Assembly: GCA_945486445.1 (NCBI GenBank)
Contig: CALYTD010000077.1
Span: 1-6,121 of the forward strand
Length of the DNA: 6,121 bases
Source of the DNA: an uncultured Prevotellaceae bacterium
GTDB taxonomy: Bacteria > Bacteroidota > Bacteroidia > Bacteroidales > Bacteroidaceae
Direction: 5' to 3'
A program made the position numbers and the translations under genes. The notes beneath the pieces were generated by a model, which saw only the letters and a list, made by a program, of their open reading frames with translations, did no database searches and had not been told where the DNA came from. Below are positions 5,871-6,121 of this stretch, in pieces. How positions within the stretch are numbered: position 1 is the stretch's first letter; each line of letters opens with the position of its first letter.

Positions 5871-6121
5871 TACTAAAGTTAATCATCATGGGACTAATAA
5901 CGTTGCTTTGCAGCATAATAGGTTGCACGGCCAAAGCAGAAGGATTCAAGAGCGTAGGAGTGGAAGAATTTGAACAAGCCATAGCTGACACCAGCGCCAT
6001 ACGCCTTGACGTACGAACCGCAGACGAGTATGCAGAAGGGCATATAGCAGGCGCCAGGAACACGGACGTGCTGAGGTCAGAATTTACAAGCAACCCCCAC
6101 TCACTGCCAAAAGACAAAACC
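5867..6121 (+). CDS. Exported rhodanese-like domain protein (partial, 3' end missing)
   Basis: The first 85 residues are present and the gene continues past the window end. The N-terminus is K4 followed by a hydrophobic stretch ending in IIGC (17-20), which fits a lipobox with C20 as the lipidated cysteine. A-K-A at 22-24 also permits ordinary signal peptidase cleavage, so the protein is exported either way. The mature part shows the rhodanese fold signature: a VEEFEQAI helix (32-39), then RLDVRTADEYAEGHIAGARN (46-65). The catalytic cysteine, normally in the second half of the domain, lies outside the window. Activity as a sulfurtransferase therefore cannot be judged. ATG at 5867-5869 overlaps the transporter stop TGA at 5868-5870 (ATGA), implying translational coupling. 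Seven of nine isoleucines are ATA. An internal ATG at residue 8 is less likely, as it would drop the lysine from the signal peptide. Confidence 0.87.
   Translation, partial: MILKLIIMGLITLLCSIIGCTAKAEGFKSVGVEEFEQAIADTSAIRLDVRTADEYAEGHIAGARNTDVLRSEFTSNPHSLPKDKT

Noticed and set aside
4677..6121. Horizontal acquisition of the transporter/rhodanese pair based on A/C-rich, ATA-rich coding
   Set aside because: The ppdK coding strand shows the same ATA preference, and no mobile element or boundary repeat is visible.

Overview
The window looks like a chromosomal segment from a member of the Bacteroidota, most likely Prevotella or a close relative. Three things point there: two promoters that match the Bacteroides-type -7/-33 consensus (TAnnTTTG with TTG/TTTG about 26 bp upstream), start codons without Shine-Dalgarno sequences, and protein sequences that resemble Bacteroidales homologues as I remember them. 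No database search was possible, so the genus is an inference. Isoleucine is coded mostly by ATA in several of the genes.

Layout. Positions 1-43 are the 3' flank of the first gene, with no convincing terminator. Positions 44-2764 (minus) encode a complete pyruvate, phosphate dikinase. Positions 2765-2996 are a divergent intergenic region with one recognisable promoter facing each way. The plus-strand transcript has a short leader carrying a perfect 7-bp hairpin just before the start codon of the next gene. Positions 2997-4457 (plus) encode a TrmA/RlmD-type 4Fe-4S RNA m5U methyltransferase. Positions 4458-4676 are non-coding and hold the most unusual element here: four contiguous 22-bp units, each beginning GTAATCA and most of them imperfect palindromes, followed by a second overlapping repeat pair. 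Positions 4677-5870 (plus) encode a 12-TM MFS transporter. Its stop codon overlaps by 4 nt the start of a secreted or lipoprotein rhodanese-domain protein (5867 onward), which runs off the window end.

How the genes relate. ppdK (central carbon and PPi metabolism) and rlmD (rRNA or tRNA modification) are housekeeping genes that share only a divergent regulatory region. The transporter and rhodanese genes form a translationally coupled pair that may handle a sulfur-related or toxic small compound, but the substrate cannot be read from sequence. The 22-bp palindrome array lies directly upstream of this pair. It is either a cis-regulatory array or a copy of a dispersed intergenic repeat. No mobile element, CRISPR array, tRNA or rRNA was seen.
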